Shown in pieces: positions 6,317 through 14,354 of a stretch of 36,393 bases of DNA (position 1 is its first letter; every line of letters begins with the position of its first letter). The stretch is from CAWBLP01 sp963789495 (GTDB lineage Bacteria; Pseudomonadota; Alphaproteobacteria; Acetobacterales; Acetobacteraceae). A model generated the notes under the pieces. That model saw only the letters and a program-made list of their open reading frames with translations, made no database searches and was not told the DNA's origin. The stretch covers positions 1 to 36,393 of the forward strand of contig CAWBLP010000016.1 of NCBI GenBank assembly GCA_963789495.1, read 5' to 3'. The position numbers were made by a program, and so were the translations under genes.

Positions 6317-7927
6317 TCAAGCCGCGGCGGCATCCTCGCGAATCATCGCGGCACCCTTCTCGCCGATCATGATGGTCGGCGCGTTGGTGTTGCCGGTGGT
6401 CAACGTCGGCATCACCGACGCATCGATCACCCGCAGCCCGGCGACGCCGTGCACGCGTAGCCGCGCATCCACCACGGCCGCCGGCCCCTCGCCCATGCGG
6501 CAGGTGCCCACCGGATGGTAGATCGTGGTGCCGGTGCGCCGGCAGTAATCCGCCAGCTCGTCGTCGGATTGCAGACCGGGGCCGGGCAGCGTCTCGGCCG
6601 AACTGTGCTGCGCGATGGCGGCCTGCTCGAAGATGCGGCGGGTGATGCGGATGCCGGACAGCAACACCCGTGTGTCGTTCGGATCGGACAGGTAGTTCGG
6701 CGTGATCACCGGCGCCTGCGCCGGATCGGCCGACGCCGCCATGATCGTGCCGCGGCTGTCCGGGCGCACCGGGCAGACCGCCACCGTCATGCCGGCCTCC
6801 CGCTCCAGCGTGCCGAATTTTCCCAGGTCGTAGCTGGCCGGCGTGAACAGCAGCTGCAGGTCCGGGCTTGCCAGCCCTTCGCGCGAATGGGTGAACACCT
6901 GCGCGGAGGTCACGCCGAAGGTCAGCGCGCCATTGCCGGCCAGGGCGAACCGCGCCGCCTCCACCGCGAGCCGCGCCCCACGCGCCAGCTGGTTGATCGA
7001 GATCGCGTGCTTCGCGCGATGCGACACGCGGGCGACGTAATGGTCCTGCAGATTGCCGCCGACGCCGCGCAGGTCGTGCATCACGGGCACGCCGATGGAT
7101 TGCAAATGCTCTGCCGGACCGATGCCGGAGATCTGCAGCAGATGCGGCGAGTTCACCGCGCCGCCGCAGAGGATCACCTCGCGCGCGGCGCGCAGCTCAC
7201 GGTTCTGTCCGCGCTGGCGGAAGCTCACGCCGACGCAGCGCTTGCCTTCGAAGATCAGGCGGGATGCCAGCGCCGCGGTCTCTACCTGCAGGTTCGGCCG
7301 CTTGCGTGCCTCGGCCAGGAAGGTTTGCGCGGTGGAGCCGCGGAACCGGCCCTTGCGGGTCATCTGCGAGTAGCCGACGCCGTCCTGCATGCGGCCGTTC
7401 AGGTCGCGGCTGAAGGCGAATCCGGCCTGCTGCGCGGCTTCGACGAAGCGATGGGTCAGTGGCAGGATGGTGCGGTAATCCTCCACCTTCAGCGGCCCGC
7501 CCTGGCCTCGCACGTCAGGCTCGCCGCCCTGCACGTAGTGCTCGGACTTGCGGAACAGCGGCAGCACGTCGTCGAAGCTCCAGCCGCGGCAGCCCATTTG
7601 CGCCCAGCCGTCGTAATCGGCCGGGTTGCCGCGCACATACAGCATGCCGTTGATCGAGCTGGACCCGCCCAGCACCTTGCCGCGCGGCCAGTGAATGCGG
7701 CGGCCGGCGGTGCCGGTTCCGGCATCGGCGGAGTAATTCCAGTTCACCACCGGATGCTGCAGCAGTTTCAGCACCCCGGCGGGGATATGGATCCAGGGCA
7801 GCCAGTCGCGCGGGCCGGCCTCCAGCAGGACGACACGCGCGCCGGTCTCGCTCAGCCGAGCGGCGACGACGCAGCCGGCGGAGCCCGCGCCGATCACGAC
7901 GTAATCCGCGTTGAGGCTTTCACTCAT
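6317..7927 (-). CDS. GMC-family FAD-dependent oxidoreductase (choline dehydrogenase-like)
   Basis: A 536-aa flavoprotein that oxidises an alcohol to an aldehyde or ketone; the substrate cannot be read from sequence. The dinucleotide-binding GAGSAG is at residues 13-18, with the adenine-ribose Glu in LLEAG at 36. GMC signature 1 (PRGKVLGGSSSINGMLYVRG) is at residues 81-100 and signature 2 lies in GGAVNSPHLLQISGIGP. The C-terminal catalytic His is in YHPVGTCRMG (about residue 471), with the paired Asn in TTGNTNAPT (about 513-515). All key residues are present and the length is normal. No signal peptide is seen. The gene may be monocistronic. Confidence 0.92.
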   Translation of the reverse strand: MSESLNADYVVIGAGSAGCVVAARLSETGARVVLLEAGPRDWLPWIHIPAGVLKLLQHPVVNWNYSADAGTGTAGRRIHWPRGKVLGGSSSINGMLYVRGNPADYDGWAQMGCRGWSFDDVLPLFRKSEHYVQGGEPDVRGQGGPLKVEDYRTILPLTHRFVEAAQQAGFAFSRDLNGRMQDGVGYSQMTRKGRFRGSTAQTFLAEARKRPNLQVETAALASRLIFEGKRCVGVSFRQRGQNRELRAAREVILCGGAVNSPHLLQISGIGPAEHLQSIGVPVMHDLRGVGGNLQDHYVARVSHRAKHAISINQLARGARLAVEAARFALAGNGALTFGVTSAQVFTHSREGLASPDLQLLFTPASYDLGKFGTLEREAGMTVAVCPVRPDSRGTIMAASADPAQAPVITPNYLSDPNDTRVLLSGIRITRRIFEQAAIAQHSSAETLPGPGLQSDDELADYCRRTGTTIYHPVGTCRMGEGPAAVVDARLRVHGVAGLRVIDASVMPTLTTGNTNAPTIMIGEKGAAMIREDAAAA

Positions 7928-8108
7928 GAAGGCTGCCCATCAGGTTTCTGGCGTGTCGTAGCTGGTCGGGCAGCGTCGCGATGACCCCGCTGATGCCGGC
8001 ATTCCCGTTGCGCCCTGTCATCGGTCCAGCGTCCCATGTTTCCCCCGCACCGTCCGCCTCGTGTCCGATAACGAAGCCGCCAGTTGGGATCAAGTTTGTC
8101 GCCGGCCG

Positions 8109-8344
8109 GCGTCGGGGGCGTTGCCCCCGAACCCCCATCAAGGGGCGCTGCCCCTTGCATCCCCGCCAAGGGCCCGGCCCTTGGAACCGAATCTGTTTGG
8201 GGCGGGGAGGGGGCCGTGACGACCTCGGACCAAACGCGCATCGCGATCGGCCCCCTCCCCACCCCAAATCGAATCCGATTGCAAAGGCTGAGCCTTTGCT
8301 GGAGGCAAAGCCTCCTGGTGGGGTGCGGGGCAACGCCCCGACGC
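8109..8344. repeat. long nested GC-rich palindrome (about 235 bp)
   Basis: The intergenic region 7928-8391 holds no gene. It folds as a series of nested and local inverted repeats. The outer arms at 8109-8135 and 8318-8344 carry GGGGCGTTGCCCC-type cores. Local hairpins are at 8139-8155 (AAGGGGCGCTGCCCCTT), 8164-8182 and 8281-8299. An inner arm (8186-8219) pairs with 8249-8281. The outer and first local units recur at 20634-20707, 22028-22101 and 28309-28350, so this is a dispersed family. It may act as a transcription or mRNA-end structure between two minus-strand genes. Confidence 0.75.
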
Positions 8345-8391
8345 TTCCTGCCTCCCACCACCCCAGAGAGATGCGTGGGACAGGCTCCGGC

Positions 8392-9576
8392 TCAGGCCTC
8401 CTGCTTGCGCGACAGGAACTGTTCGGCAAGCGTCGCCCAATAGGATGCGCCGACCGGCAGTATCTCATCGTTGAAGTCATACAGCGGGTGATGGACCATC
8501 GGGTCGTTCGGCCCGCGCCCCGCGCCGAGCATGATATAGCTGCCCTGTTTGGCGTTGAGCATGTAGGCGAAATCCTCGCCGCCCATGGTGGGATTTCCCA
8601 TCGGCTGCACGCGGGCCTCGCCCGACACCGCCCGCGCCGCGCGCAGCGTCAGCTCGGTGGCATCCGGATCGTTCACCGTGGCCGGCGGCGTGCGATGGAA
8701 CATCACCTCGGCCTTGGCGCCGAAGCTCTCCGCGATGCCGGTGGCCAAACGGCGCACGCCCTGCTCCAGCTTGTCGCCAACCTCCGGTTTGAACCAGCGG
8801 GCGGTGCCTTTCATGTGCACGGTTTCCGGGATCACGTTGAAGGTGTGGCCGGCATTGATATGCGCGATGGTGATGACGCCGCCCTGCATCGGATCGAGAT
8901 TGCGCGATACGATGGTCTGCAACGCGGTGACGATCTGGCTGGCGACGACGATCGGGTCGATGCCCTGGTGCGGCTGCGCGCCGTGGGAGCCCTTGCCGGT
9001 GATGTCGATGGCGACATTGGCGACCGCGGCCATGATGGGGCCGTTGCGCCAACGGAACACGCCGGCCGGCGCGGACGGCCAGTTGTGCATGCCGAACACC
9101 ATTTCCATCGGGCATCGTTCAAACAGCCCGTCCCGCACCATGATATCGGCACCGGACAGGTTTTCTTCCGCCGGCTGGAAGATGACATACACGGTGCCGT
9201 CGAAGTTGCGGGTTTCCGACAGGTATTTGGCCGCGCCCAGCAGCATGGTGGTGTGTCCGTCATGGCCACAGGCGTGCATGATGCCGGGGTTCCGGCTGGC
9301 ATAGGGCAGGCCGGTTTCCTCCAGGATCGGCAGTGCGTCCATATCCGCGCGCAGCCCGACCGCGCGGCCGGAATTGCCGCTGCCGCGGATCACGCCGACC
9401 ACGCCGGTTTTCGCCAGGCCGGTGATGATTTCATCGACGCCGAATTCCCGCAGCTTGTCCTGCACCACGGCGGAGGTGCGGGTTTCCTGCAGGCCGAGTT
9501 CCGGGTGGGCGTGCAGGTCGCGCCGCCACTCGGTCATTTCGGGATGGAACTCGGCAATGCGGTTGATGATCGGCAT
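8392..9576 (-). CDS. M20 family amidohydrolase (hippurate hydrolase-like)
   Basis: A 394-aa metallohydrolase of the M20D group, which removes N-acyl groups from amino acids or opens related amides; the substrate is not determined. Binuclear-metal residues are visible: Cys103 and His105 in HACGHDGH, Glu138-139 in PAEE, the His of GMHNWPS, and a C-terminal His in HHPLYDF. The RADMDALPI and GGEDFAYML motifs are also present, and the central dimerisation domain (about 185-300) is complete. The start at 9576 is supported by homology to the family start (WRRDLHAHPELG at 17-28). No export signal is seen. Confidence 0.9.
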   Translation of the reverse strand: MPIINRIAEFHPEMTEWRRDLHAHPELGLQETRTSAVVQDKLREFGVDEIITGLAKTGVVGVIRGSGNSGRAVGLRADMDALPILEETGLPYASRNPGIMHACGHDGHTTMLLGAAKYLSETRNFDGTVYVIFQPAEENLSGADIMVRDGLFERCPMEMVFGMHNWPSAPAGVFRWRNGPIMAAVANVAIDITGKGSHGAQPHQGIDPIVVASQIVTALQTIVSRNLDPMQGGVITIAHINAGHTFNVIPETVHMKGTARWFKPEVGDKLEQGVRRLATGIAESFGAKAEVMFHRTPPATVNDPDATELTLRAARAVSGEARVQPMGNPTMGGEDFAYMLNAKQGSYIMLGAGRGPNDPMVHHPLYDFNDEILPVGASYWATLAEQFLSRKQEA

Positions 9577-9611
9577 GGCAGGGCGTCCTTCGTGCGAACG
9601 GGGTATTTGTG

Positions 9612-10483
9612 CTATGGCCGGAATGTTCGTGCAAGTCCTTCCGGTAGCGGCATGGCGGTGACGCCGAGGCGTTCGCGCATGGGCGTGATGTCGAATGCCT
9701 TGTCCTCGGTCAGGCGGCGGATCTCCGCAGGCTGGATCGGCGGCAGGAATGGCAGAAATGCGGCCAGCCGCGCGGCGGCACGCAGCGGGGCGGCGGGCAG
9801 CGGCAGGATGCGCGGCGGGCGCAGGCCGGCAGCGGTGGCCACCGCGCGGACGAAATCGGCGTAGCGCAGCGGCTGCGGTCCGGCGATCACCAGGCTGTTC
9901 GCGGCATCCCAGGTCTGGACGAGCGCGGCCAGGATGCAGCGTGTCACATCATCCTGATGGATCGGCTGCACCAGCGCGGCGCCGCCGTCCGGCAGCGGCA
10001 GCAGCTTCAGGCGCCGCAGCAGGGCCGCCAGGCGCTGCACGTTGTCCTCGCCCTCGGCGCCATAGATCATCGTCGGGTGCAGCATGACGCCGCGCCGGCC
10101 GGAGCCGAGGAACGCGGCTTCACCCGCCAGTACACCGTTGCCGTGCCGGTCCGGCCAGCGGGTGAATTTACGGGTGCTGCCCAGCAGGATCAGCGTCGCG
10201 TCCGGGGGGCGGCGGCGATGATCGCCGCGGCGTGGCTGGCGTGCACGGTCGAAACGATGGCGATGGCGTCGCGCAGTGCGGCCTGCAGCGCCGCGGCGTC
10301 GCCCAGTTCGGCAACACGCGGCAGGGCGGGTAGGTTGGTCGCCGCCCATTTCGGTGCGCTGCGCACCACCGGCACCACGGCGACCTGCTCGGCCAGCAGC
10401 GCACGGCACAGCGCGAGACCCGAGCGTCCGGTGGCGCCGATCACGTGCACCGGACGGTTCGGCGCCTGCACTGGGTTGCTCAT
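9612..10483 (-). pseudogene. NAD(P)-binding epimerase/NmrA-like protein, one frameshift
   Basis: The N-terminal half starts at ATG 10483 (MSNPVQAPNRPVHVIGATGR) with the Rossmann GATGRSG motif. It runs to a C6 run at 10204-10209, then meets a premature stop. The C-terminal half continues in the next frame with LILLGSTRKFTRWPDR, GVMLHPTMIYG and QPIHQDDVTRCIL, the pattern of extended/atypical short-chain reductases. One extra C in the run would restore a single frame of about 290 residues. The lesion is either a real mutation, a slippery phase site or a base-calling error. The likely role is redox or a regulatory NAD(P) sensor; the substrate is unknown. Confidence 0.75.
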
Positions 10484-10909
10484 GCCGCCAGCCTATAGCA
10501 CCGCCCCGCGACCGTGGCGTCAGAACGGGGAAGGGCGCAGACCAAAACTCCGCCTCCGCTCGCGGCAGGGGGTTGGCTGGACGGGTTGGGTGAGGTCGGC
10601 CGACCTCACTCTCAACGCGCACGGGGTGGGTGTTGGAGCACGCAGCGCGTCCACCCAGCCCCCCGGAACGGTGATCCCCGTGGATGGAGGCTTGCGTCGC
10701 ACCCCCGCAACCTCATCCCGCCGGGCTCGCCACCCCTCCTGCCGGGACCTCCCCAACCTCCTCCCGCCGGGCCTCGCCAGCCTCCCTCCGACGGGTCGTC
10801 AAGGGAGAGGCAGGCTGTGCAGCCTGGTGGGTGACGCGGCAACCGCCCCTGGCGGCGCGGGCACCGGCGCGACACACTCCCGCGCCGTTGCCAACGAAGG
10901 AGCCAGGGC
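10484..10909. other. intergenic region with repeats, no gene
   Basis: Frames crossing this 426-bp stretch are arginine/proline shadows. It holds a 20-bp perfect palindrome (10590-10609). A run of related CCTC-rich, CCGCCGGGC-containing phrases at 10710-10795 looks like degenerate short repeats. The aminopeptidase ribosome site (GAAGGAGCC) is at 10896-10904. Confidence 0.5.
10590..10609. promoter_or_regulatory. 20-bp perfect palindrome
   Basis: GTGAGGTCGG joined directly to its complement CCGACCTCAC, with no loop. A loopless dyad of two full turns fits a dimeric repressor operator better than a terminator. It lies 301 nt before the aminopeptidase start and 107 nt upstream of the divergent NmrA-like gene, closer to the latter. 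The regulator is unknown. Confidence 0.4.
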
Positions 10910-12304
10910 ATGCTCGAGCAGACAATCGATTGCGTGGTGCAGGCCGCGGACGGCGCCAGACCATTGCATGCGGTGCGCCCGTCCGGCCTGGCCGAGTTGC
11001 TGGAGCAGCTGCCGCCTGCGCAGGCCGGCTTTCTGCGCGACCTCGGCTTCCAGGCCAAACAAGGCGACCTGCACTGCCTGCCCGGCCCGGACGGCATCGC
11101 CGCCGCGGTGCTCGGCCTGGGCGACAACCGCGGCCCGTACATCTTCGGCGGCCTGCCGATGAAATTGCCGGAAGCCAGCCTGTGGCAGTTGCAGCCGGGT
11201 GACTACGATGCGGCGGCGGCCACGCTGGGGTTCTGCCTCGGCGCCTATCGCTACACCGACCTGAAGCCGGCCGAACGGACGCCGGCGCGGCTGGTCGCGC
11301 CGCCTGGCAGCGATGCCAGCCTGTCCCAGGCGGCGGCCATCTGGATGGCGCGCGACCTGATCAACACCCCCGCCAACCTGCTCGGCCCGGTCGAACTCGC
11401 CGAATGCGCCGCTGCACTCGGCCGGCGTTACGGCGCGGAGGTCACCATCAGCGAAGGCGAGGCGCTGGACACGGCCTATCCCACCGTCGCCGCGGTCGGG
11501 CGCGGATCGTCCCGCCCGCCGCGCGTCGTCACGTTTCATTGGCATGGCAGCAAGGCCCACGCCGAGGCGCCGCTGGTGTCGCTGTGCGGCAAAGGCGTCT
11601 GTTTCGACACCGGCGGATATGACCTGAAGCCGTCGAGCGGGATGTTGCGCATGAAAAAGGACATGGGCGGCGCCGCCTGTGTGCTGGCCCTGTCCCGCAT
11701 GGTGATGGAAGCCGATCTGCCGATCCGCCTGGCGGTGCGGGTGGGCTGCGTGGAGAATTCCGTGTCCGGCACCGCGATGCGTCCGCTCGACGTGGTGCGG
11801 ACCCGCAAGGGCCTCACCGTGGAGATCGGCAACACCGATGCGGAAGGCCGGCTGGTGCTGTGCGACCTGCTGGCGGAAGCCTGTGAGGAACAGCCCGCCC
11901 TGCTCGTCGATTATGCCACCCTGACGGGAGCGGCACGGGTGGCGCTGGGACCCGAATTGCCGGCGCTGTTCTGCAATCACGATGAGTGGGCGGAGCGAGT
12001 GTTGCAGGCCGGTACTACATCATTCGATCCAGTATGGCGGTTGCCGTTATGGGATGGATACGATGCCTGGTTGCAGAGCCCGGTGGCGGACCTCAACAAT
12101 ATTGGATCAAAGCCATTTGCCGGTGCGATCATTGCGGCGTTATATCTTCGTCGTTTCGTTGCAACTGAAATCGCCTGGGCACATTTCGACGTGTATGCAT
12201 GGAATGACCAGACCGTGGCTGGAAAGCCCGAAGGTGGTGACGCGCAGGCGATCCGAGCGATGTTGCAGGCCGTTATCGATCGGTTTGCTGGCGCGAGGAC
12301 CTAG
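10910..12304 (+). CDS. leucyl aminopeptidase family protein (M17)
   Basis: A 464-aa cytosolic aminopeptidase releasing N-terminal residues from peptides. The catalytic C-terminal domain is complete: the metal-binding Lys and Asp lie in CGKGVCFDTGGYDLKP, the next Asp in MKKDMGGAA, and the signature NTDAEGRLVLCDLL carries the last Asp and Glu. The N-terminal domain (about 1-130) is shorter than in E. coli PepA, as in many alphaproteobacterial paralogues. The start ATG 10910 follows GAAGGAGCC. From about 12000 to the stop the DNA is visibly richer in A/T than the rest of the gene although the protein match continues. Confidence 0.9.
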   Translation: MLEQTIDCVVQAADGARPLHAVRPSGLAELLEQLPPAQAGFLRDLGFQAKQGDLHCLPGPDGIAAAVLGLGDNRGPYIFGGLPMKLPEASLWQLQPGDYDAAAATLGFCLGAYRYTDLKPAERTPARLVAPPGSDASLSQAAAIWMARDLINTPANLLGPVELAECAAALGRRYGAEVTISEGEALDTAYPTVAAVGRGSSRPPRVVTFHWHGSKAHAEAPLVSLCGKGVCFDTGGYDLKPSSGMLRMKKDMGGAACVLALSRMVMEADLPIRLAVRVGCVENSVSGTAMRPLDVVRTRKGLTVEIGNTDAEGRLVLCDLLAEACEEQPALLVDYATLTGAARVALGPELPALFCNHDEWAERVLQAGTTSFDPVWRLPLWDGYDAWLQSPVADLNNIGSKPFAGAIIAALYLRRFVATEIAWAHFDVYAWNDQTVAGKPEGGDAQAIRAMLQAVIDRFAGART

Positions 12305-12447
12305 TCTGTTGGATCACGACCGCGTGATTCTTTGACTGGTTGAGTTCCTGAACTGGAATAAAGTTGACGACGGATCGTCTGCGGTTTATCGGGCTGCACG
12401 AGGCCGAGTCGTAATGTCGACCCGTCTTATGTTGAAAGGGTTAAAAG

Positions 12448-12852
12448 ATGGCAACGAATCCGACCGCCGATCAGCTGGTTACGATTCTGCGCGAAACGGT
12501 GGTTGCGCTGGTACGTCGCGATGGTCCGGATCTGTCGGCACGTCAGTTGGGCGTGTTCCTGACCTGCTACCTGCGTGATGGTCCGCACACGGTGCGTGGC
12601 CTTGCCGCCGCACTCAATGTTTCGAAGCCGGCGATCACCCGCGCGCTGGATCGGCTGGGTGAGCTGGAGCTGGCGCGTCGCAAGGTCGACCCGCTCGACC
12701 GGCGCAGCGTTCTGGTGCAGCGCACCTTGAAGGGCGCCGCCTTCCTGCGCGACCTGCGCTCCATCATGGGTGAGGCCGCCTCCGGTGGTCCTTCGACCAA
12801 GAAGTCGGGCGGAAGCTCACGCGGAGAGACTGGCCGGCGCGTCAGCGCCTGA
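12448..12852 (+). CDS. MarR-family transcriptional regulator
   Basis: A 134-aa winged-helix protein. Residues about 20-100 show the MarR fold: LSARQLGVFLTCYLRDGP, the recognition region VRGLAAALNVSKPAITRALD, and a wing with basic KVDPLDRRSVLVQRTLKG. These proteins are dimeric repressors relieved by small aromatic ligands or oxidation. The final 25 residues are a Ser/Gly/Lys-rich tail. The gene follows the aminopeptidase by 143 bp on the same strand, with its own AAAGGG ribosome site, and is followed by a repeat-rich region. Its target is not evident. Confidence 0.85.
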   Translation: MATNPTADQLVTILRETVVALVRRDGPDLSARQLGVFLTCYLRDGPHTVRGLAAALNVSKPAITRALDRLGELELARRKVDPLDRRSVLVQRTLKGAAFLRDLRSIMGEAASGGPSTKKSGGSSRGETGRRVSA

Positions 12853-13130
12853 ACGACGACGGGCGAACCGGCTGTGGCATTTGCCCAGCCGGCCTGGGGT
12901 TGGTGATGCCGATCGCGCGGCAACGACGATTGTCTGCGCCTCTGCCCATTTGATGCTGACCTGCACAGTATGACTCTTCCAAGGACCGCCAGCGCGCGCG
13001 GATAACGCGACGCGTAGCACCGCACGCATCGGACGATGCTGCGGGCGTGCGTTCCCGCGCCATGCAGCCCATCCCCGTCATGGCTGCACGCATCTCGTCT
13101 CCGCAATGCGTGCCCGGTCCCGGCTGCGTG

Positions 13131-13234
13131 CCCGTCATGGCCGGGCTTGACCCGGCCATCTCCACCGGAACGATCGGGTCGCGACGCACGCTCTTTCTTG
13201 GGTCGATGGCCCGGTCAAGCCCGGCCATGACGGG
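13131..13234. repeat. 30-bp inverted repeat of a common alphaproteobacterial type
   Basis: Arms at 13131-13160 and 13205-13234 are complementary except for two positions and contain the phrase GTCATGGCCGGGCTTGACCC. Repeats with this core are widespread between genes in alphaproteobacteria. The 44-bp spacer contains no gene. Confidence 0.7.
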
Positions 13235-13290
13235 AAGCCGTGACGGTCTGTCGGGCCAACGCTCGGTTCTTCGGCGGCCTGGCATTCCTG

Positions 13291-13338
13291 TTACATACAA
13301 AAGCAAGTCCATTACATACGAGGTAAATATATTACATA
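13291..13338. promoter_or_regulatory. three TTACATA direct repeats at two-turn spacing
   Basis: TTACATA occurs at 13291-13297, 13312-13318 and 13332-13338, with start-to-start distances of 21 and 20 bp, about two helical turns. The middle copy also forms a dyad TTAC-N7-GTAA. The patch is strongly A/T-rich in a G/C-rich neighbourhood. It suggests cooperative binding of a regulator on one DNA face. Confidence 0.45.
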
Positions 13339-13479
13339 AAAGAACTGAGACTGAATGCATTGGTATGCGTAACACTTGAATGCACGGGTACTCGCAAAAA
13401 CGCTCGTGCGCCGGTTCGCAGGCATACGCGATCCATCCACCCACGATCGGTCCACCGGTGACGGTCCTAGTGGCAGCAT

Positions 13480-13530
13480 TCACTGTCATGCATCGCCGCC
13501 TATACTCACGGTCATGTACCGCCCCCTATG
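13480..13530. repeat. 25-bp tandem direct repeat at IS630 end
   Basis: Two imperfect copies (13480-13504 and 13506-13530) share TCAC-GTCATG-ACCGCC-CTAT features at a 26-bp period. They overlap the 3' end of the IS630-type frame at its junction with flanking DNA. They may be element end sequence or a duplicated target. Confidence 0.4.
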
Positions 13531-14121
13531 CGTGCAAATATTCTTATACCAATCGCCCCAGATACTGACCGTTGCCCAATCGCGATCTCCGATGGACTGG
13601 ATGCGGTGGGGATCGCCGACGAACCAGTTCCAGGCATCGGCGCAGGCGCTGAGGATTGCCTCATAGCTATCCCAGACCGCGGCGGAGAGCTTGTTGCCGC
13701 GGAGGTATTGCCAGACATTCTCCATCGGGTTCAATTCCGGCGCGTAGGGCGGCAGATGCAGCGGCACGATGTTGCCTGGCAGAATGAGTTCGCCGCCGGT
13801 CTGATGCCATCCAGCGCCATCGCAGATCAGCACGGCGATCGCACCGGGAGCGACCTGCTCGCTGATCTCGGCGAGATGGAGGTTCATGCATTCGGTGTTG
13901 GCGGCCGGTGTGATGACCGCCGCGCCGACCGCGCGGGCCGGGCAGATCGCGCCGAACAGGTAGGCGGTGTCGTGGCGGTTATCACGCACCATCGGCGGGC
14001 GGGAGCCTATCGGCGCCCAGACATAGCTGAGCGAGCCCTTCTGTCCGACCCTGGCTTCGTCCTTACATGAGGGTTCGCTTGTCAATGGTTTCTGGGATGG
14101 CACCTCCTGTTTCACGCTCAT
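13486..14121 (-). pseudogene. IS630-family transposase, 5'-truncated
   Basis: From about 14065 leftward the protein matches the DDE half of IS630 transposases: DEARVGQKGSLSYVWAPIGS carries the first catalytic Asp, VLICDGAGWHQ the second, and LNPMENVWQYLR the Glu. The N-terminal paired HTH domains are missing, and the 18 residues before DEARVGQ are unrelated, so the gene was cut at about 14065. The natural end is probably near DWATV (about 13570), with read-through to 13486. TTGGTATAAG at about 13546 may belong to the terminal inverted repeat. The truncation faces the IS110 element. Confidence 0.8.
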
Positions 14122-14354
14122 CGTGGTGAGGCACGCTTGGGCCCGGGGCGGTCCTGTATCGCAGCGACTGCTGCGTCACCTTACATGCGGTCGGGGCCGT
14201 AGAGGCGCCCGCACCATAATGCCTCTTGCACGAGGCTTTGCCCCAGTGAGACGCGACCCACCTGAAACGCGGTAGCGCGGAGCTACCAAAGAAGAAGACG
14301 GTCGCGCTCCCCGTATCGCCGCTGACGGCTCCTCGCCTGCGGCAATCTGGTTGA
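14122..14354 (-). ncRNA. candidate bridge-RNA region of the IS110 element
   Basis: The 233 bp after the transposase stop has no gene but several local stem-loops when read on the minus strand: GTAGC-TCCGC-GCTAC, GCCTC-GTGCAA-GAGGC and GCAGC-AGTC-GCTGC. In IS110-family elements the long non-coding end encodes a bridge RNA; in the IS1111 group it lies 3' of the transposase. Position and hairpin density fit, but no loop-target pairing has been computed. Confidence 0.35.

Larger units (their letters stand above)
12853..13485. other. intergenic, repeat-rich, no convincing gene
   Basis: Between the MarR gene and the IS630 remnant lies a GC-rich inverted repeat (13131-13234), then an abrupt A/T-rich patch (about 13285-13380) carrying three TTACATA copies. 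Open frames on both strands have shadow-like composition. The A/T patch looks like a promoter or protein-binding region whose downstream gene may have been displaced by the insertion at about 13490. Confidence 0.45.

Noticed and set aside
6515..7984. A 489-codon plus-strand open frame
   Set aside because: Antisense to the GMC oxidoreductase, whose FAD-binding and catalytic motifs are complete on the other strand.
7981..9864. A 627-codon plus-strand open frame
   Set aside because: It is antisense to the M20 amidohydrolase and the palindromic intergenic region; no domain and no ribosome site.
13291..13530. Possible CRISPR array from repeated short motifs
   Set aside because: Repeat units are 7 bp, or a single imperfect 25-bp pair, with no regular unique spacers and no cas genes nearby.
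13376..13666. Plus-strand 96-codon frame starting at TTG
   Set aside because: No ribosome site, and its second half is antisense to the IS630 remnant.
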